Origin: Ehretia macrophylla
Lineage: Eukaryota; Streptophyta; Magnoliopsida; Boraginales; Ehretiaceae
Direction: 5' to 3'
Assembly (NCBI GenBank): GCA_037974665.1
Contig: CM075768.1
Span: forward strand, 61,398,316-61,462,315
Length of the DNA: 64,000 bases
Shown here piece by piece: positions 61,033 through 64,000 of the stretch (its first letter is position 1; each line of letters opens with the position of its first letter). The notes beneath the pieces were generated by a model. It ran no database searches and was not told the DNA's origin. It worked only from the letters and a program-made list of their open reading frames with translations. The translations under genes and the position numbers were made by a program.

Positions 61033-62090
61033 CTGTTTGTGACGAATTTGTGACGATTCTTGATAGTCGTCACATATTTGTCACAAGTTCCACATATCTT
61101 GAGCGTATCTCTATTTATTTAGTTTCGTCACAAAATTGTAGCAAATAGCCACGAAATTGTGACAACCCTCTAGAACTATTTCTTGTCGTGGCAAAATTGT
61201 CGCATATTGTGACGAATTAGAGTCGCTTTATGTTTTCCATGCTAGACTATTGCATGTCATGGCAAAATTGTCGCTGTTTGTGACGAATTTGTGACGATTC
61301 TTGATAGTCGTCACATCCACATATTTTGAGCGCATTTCTATTTATCTAGTTTCGTCACAAAATTATAGCAAATAGCCACGAAATTGCGACAACCCTGTAG
61401 AACTATTTCTTGTCGTGGCAAAATTGTCGCATATTGTGACGAATTAGAGTCGATTTATGTTTTCCACGCTAGACTATTGCATGTCGTGGCAAAATTGTCG
61501 CTGTTTGTGACGAATTTGTGACGATTCTTGATAGTCGTCACATCCACATATTTTGAGCGCATTTCTATTTATCTAGTTTCGTCACAAAATTGTAGCAAAT
61601 AGCCACGAAATTGGGACAACCCTCTAGAACTATTTCTTGTCGTGGCAAATTTGTCGCATATTGTGACGAATTAGAGTCGATTTATGTTTTTCACGTTAGA
61701 CTATTGCATGTTGTGGCAAAATTGTCACTGTTTGTGACGAATTTGTGACGATTCTTGATAGTCGTCACATCCACATATTTTGAGCGTATTTCTATTTATC
61801 TAGTTTCATCACAAAATTGTAGCAAATAGCCACGAAATTGCGACAACACTCTAGAACTATTTCTTGTCGTGGCAAAATTGTCAAATATTGTGACGAATTA
61901 GAGTCGATTTTTGTTTTCCACGCTAGACTATTGCATGTCGTGGAAAAATTGTCGCTGTTTGTGACGAATTTGTGACTATTCTTGATAATCGTCACATATT
62001 TGTCACAAGTTCCACATATTTTGAGCGCATAACTATTTCGTGGCATTTTCGTTCCAATTTTGCGATGAATTTAATTTCGTCACAAATTGT
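61033..62090. repeat. CACTA right subterminal tandem repeats (227-bp unit)
   Basis: The phrase CTGTTTGTGACGAATTTGTG recurs at 61033, 61274, 61501, 61728 and 61955 (one base differs in places), giving periods of 241, 227, 227 and 227 bp. The first unit is 14 bp longer. Each unit contains several GTGACGAA, CGTCACA and GTCGTGGCAAAATTGTCGC words, including inverted pairs. The last unit is partial and runs into the terminal repeat. Confidence 0.92.
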
Positions 62091-62320
62091 CGTCACAAAA
62101 CAGCTATTTTTTTGTAGTGATACCTCTTTGCGGATCAAAAGTTATGGGCACTGGAGCGACAGAGACCTAGTCACAGGCCCCACTCCCTTGGTTTATGGGC
62201 CCAGTTTCTACACGAAGCGAAGTTGTCTTGCCCAGGATGCTGAGGAACTCGATAATAGGAATGTGACGGATAAAGCATCTTGGCAAGCCTGAACGGGGCA
62301 AAAAAATGAAACAAAAAGGG

Positions 62321-62438
62321 GGTTGCGACACGAGGACTTCCCAGGGGGTCACCCATCCTAGTACTACTCTCGCCCAAGCACGCTTAACTTCGGAGTTTTG
62401 ATGGAATCCAGTGTATTAGTGCGGGTATGATCACACCC
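62321..62438 (-). rRNA. 5S rRNA copy 61, well preserved central region
   Basis: From CACGAGGACTTC through the whole C-box, intermediate element and A-box it matches the array consensus. Changes are GGTTGCGAC at the 3' end and GTTTTG, GGAATCCAGTG, GCGGG and GATCACACCC toward the 5' end. Confidence 0.92.
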
Positions 62439-62852
62439 GTCTTGTTAAGGGCGAAAAGCCCTTATGTGCCATCCATTTCACGGCTCACGACGAACAATCC
62501 AGGATGAAGAAACAATGCAAAAAGAAGAAAAGTGGCAAAAAACTGATGAAAACGCTTGATTTTGGGCAACAAAAACGGGCGCAGCTGAGCAGCCTAGCTG
62601 CCCTTGTCGTAAAGCTATCTGAGAGCATTCCAACGGTATGCTGTGCGTTGCATAACTACTTACGGACCAAAAGTTATGGGCACTGGAGCGACGAAGACTT
62701 GGTCATAGGCCCCACGCCCTCGGTTTGCGGGCCCAGTCTCTACGCGAAGTGAAGTTGTCTTGCCCAAGATGCCGTAGGATTCGATAATAGAAATATGACG
62801 GATAAAGCATCTTGGCAAGCCTAAACGGGGCAAAAAAACAAAACGAAAAGGG

Positions 62853-62970
62853 GGTTGCAACACGAGGACTTCCCAGGGGGTCACCCATCCAAGTACTACT
62901 CTTTTCCAAGCAGGCTTAACTTCGGAGTTCTGATGGAATCCGGTGCATTAGTGCTGGTATAATCACATCC
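62853..62970 (-). rRNA. 5S rRNA copy 62
   Basis: GGTTGC 3' end. CCAAGTACTACTCTTTTCC disrupts the intermediate element. AGCAGGC A-box. AATCACATCC 5' end. Confidence 0.88.
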
Positions 62971-63383
62971 GTCATGTTGAGGGCACAAAGCCATTGTGTG
63001 TCGTCCTTTTCGCGGCTCACGACGAACGATCCTGGATGAAGAAACTGCGTAAAAAGAAGAAAAGTGGCCCAAAATGGATGAAAAGGTTTGATTTTGGGCT
63101 CCAGAAATAGGTGCAGCAAAGCAGCCGAGTTAGCCCGTCATAGAGCTCTCTGATAGCTTTCCAACGGTATGATGTGCACCGCATACTTACTTACGAATCA
63201 AAAGTTATGGGCACTGGAGCGACAGAGACCTGGTCACAAGCCCCACTCCCTCGGTTTGTTGGCCTAGCATCTACGCGAAGTGAAGTTGTCTTGCCCAAGA
63301 TGTCGTGGGACTCGATAATAGAAATGTGATGGATAAAGCATCTTGGCATGCCTGAATGGGGCAAAAAAACAAAACGAAAAGAG

Positions 63384-63416
63384 GGGTGCAACCTGAGGAC
63401 CTCCCAGGGGGTTACC
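63384..63416 (-). pseudogene. 5S rRNA copy 63, 3' third only, cut by TRIM insertion
   Basis: GGGTGCAACCTGAGGACC...GGGTTACC is recognisable 5S sequence and stops at the TRIM terminus TGTAACGCC. The remainder should lie right of the window. TTACC (63412-63416) is the likely left target duplication. Confidence 0.9.
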
Positions 63417-63647
63417 TGTAACGCCCCCGCTCCCCACGTGGAGCCCACGCGGAGTCTCACTGGACACATCACTACCATAATATTGTCCGCTATTGGCAGT
63501 CCCTGGCCTGTAGGCACAGGTCCCTCACGTCTTTGTTTCTCCCACGGTCTCCCATAGGAAAAGGCCTTGTGGCTGATACAAGGAACTAAGCCCTTATATC
63601 CAGCTCCCTCACTTCCAGGACTTCCGATGTAGGATTGTGTTACCACA
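63417..63647 (-). mobile_element. TRIM retrotransposon LTR 1 (231 bp)
   Basis: TGTAACGCC...TTACCACA with TG...CA ends. Matches LTR 2 at 63719-63949 at the same length. The placement of the PBS at the right end of the internal segment shows the element is on the minus strand. Style and internal sequence (TCCACCCCCCTTAAGG, CCTCGCGGGCAC) fit a widespread plant TRIM type. Confidence 0.88.
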
Positions 63648-63718
63648 TTCCACCCCCCTTAAGGAGCCCCGCGCCCTCGCGGGCACGAGCACAAGGGAAG
63701 ACTAGCTCTGATACAATT
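63648..63718 (-). mobile_element. TRIM internal segment (71 bp)
   Basis: Contains only the signals for reverse transcription. On the minus strand a PBS variant TGTATCAGAGCT (one mismatch to TGGTATCAGAGC) sits near 63704-63716, and a purine-rich AAGGGGGGTGGAA lies against LTR 1. There is no coding capacity, as expected for a TRIM. Confidence 0.85.
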
Positions 63719-63949
63719 TGAAATGCCCCCGCTCCCCACGTGGAGCCCACGCGGAGTTTCACGGGACACGTCACTACCACAATATTGTCCACTATTGGCA
63801 GTCCCTGGCCCGCAGGCACAAGTCCCTCATGGTTTTGTTTCTCCCACAGTCTCCCATGGGAAAAGGCCTTGTGGCTGATATAAGGAACTAAGCCCTTATA
63901 TCCAGCTCTCTCACTTCTAGGACTTCCGATGTGGGATTGTGTTACCACA
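63719..63949 (-). mobile_element. TRIM LTR 2 (231 bp)
   Basis: Begins TGAAATGCCC, a decayed form of TGTAACGCC, and ends TTACCACA. Otherwise parallel to LTR 1 with scattered substitutions. Confidence 0.88.
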
Positions 63950-63951
63950 TT

Positions 63952-64000
63952 TGTAACGCCTCCGCTCCCCACATAGAGCCCACGTGGAGTCTCACGGGAC
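63952..64000 (-). mobile_element. TRIM LTR 3, cut by window end
   Basis: A further TGTAACGCCTCCGCTCC begins only two bases (TT) after LTR 2, with no internal segment between. This shows a tandem TRIM whose internal segment was lost, or an adjacent second insertion. Confidence 0.82.

Larger units (their letters stand above)
57634..62119. mobile_element. Non-autonomous CACTA (En/Spm-type) DNA transposon, 4486 bp
   Basis: Begins CACTACAAAAAAA and ends in its inverted complement TTTTTTTGTAGTG. The terminal inverted repeats match over 13 bp, then imperfectly through TTTTGTGAC. Flanked by a perfect 3-bp target duplication ATA (57631-57633 and 62120-62122). Removing the element plus one ATA restores an ordinary 5S class B spacer (GCATACCTC). 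Both ends carry dense subterminal repeats built on TCGTCACAAA/GTGACGAA, as in CACTA elements, where the transposon's DNA-binding protein docks. No transposase frame is visible, so it would need proteins from another element. Orientation is not determinable. Confidence 0.93.
62120..63416 (-). repeat. 5S rDNA tandem array, block IV (2 genes and one interrupted)
   Basis: Array continues with the second half of the spacer split by the CACTA element. It ends where the TRIM element enters a 5S gene at 63417. Confidence 0.95.

Noticed and set aside
9834..63416. 5S copies as parts of retrotransposon LTRs rather than rDNA
   Set aside because: Spacers hold no primer-binding site or polypurine tract, and the units are tandem at a constant period with Pol III-type T-rich ends.
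63417..63949. Cassandra-type TRIM (which carries 5S sequence in its LTR)
   Set aside because: The 231-bp LTR contains no 5S promoter boxes. Its location inside a 5S gene is an insertion, not an LTR-borne 5S.
63191..63972. Minus-strand frames of 151 and 110 codons at the right end
   Set aside because: They run through TRIM LTRs and 5S spacer; non-coding repeats explain them.

Overview
The window is plant nuclear heterochromatin with no credible protein-coding gene. Its backbone is a tandem 5S ribosomal DNA array on the minus strand. I count 62 full or nearly full 5S-derived copies and one interrupted copy, in units of about 531 bp (a ~118-bp gene and a ~413-bp spacer). The 5S sequence is the angiosperm type. 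The interrupting elements (long-LTR Ty3/gypsy-like derivatives, a CACTA transposon and a TRIM) are also typical of a flowering plant. I cannot name the species.

Layout. 1-9833: plus-strand tandem LTR-internal-LTR-internal-LTR array of a non-coding retrotransposon (family 1, LTR ~3.38 kb, internal only 642 bp). Its first LTR carries a nested insertion of another LTR element (1-670). 9834-29236: 5S block I (37 genes). 29237-30574: solo LTR inserted in a 5S spacer. 30575-38880: 5S block II (16 genes). 38881-53639: minus-strand composite of a large non-coding LTR element (LARD-like, family 2, LTR ~3.6 kb, internal 2.9 kb), again in tandem and broken at both a left and an internal junction. 53640-57633: 5S block III (7 genes and one scar where a gene is missing). 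57634-62119: a 4486-bp non-autonomous CACTA transposon with a perfect ATA target duplication. 62120-63416: 5S block IV (2 genes plus one cut by an insertion). 63417-64000: tandem LTRs of a miniature TRIM element inserted inside a 5S gene.

The 5S array looks decayed. None of the copies I read matches the array consensus exactly, many changes are of C-to-T/G-to-A type, and several copies have deletions. The units are not random. At least three 5S gene subtypes and two spacer classes recur in a fixed order, so the array grew by amplifying blocks of 4-5 units (higher-order repeats) and later accumulated transposons. The most interesting cross-element signal is a conserved CTGAG...CTCA hairpin followed by a pyrimidine tract and CAG, present in every long LTR here, including families that otherwise differ. 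It pairs with an upstream AAG/GTGAGG donor-like site and suggests a conserved LTR-internal intron or RNA-processing module. Family 1 also has a dense cluster of CACGTG G-boxes just upstream of its TATA box.

The short open frames in this window are shadows of repeat sequence. No system comparable to a novel gene cluster was found. The interest lies in array architecture and retroelement regulatory structure.
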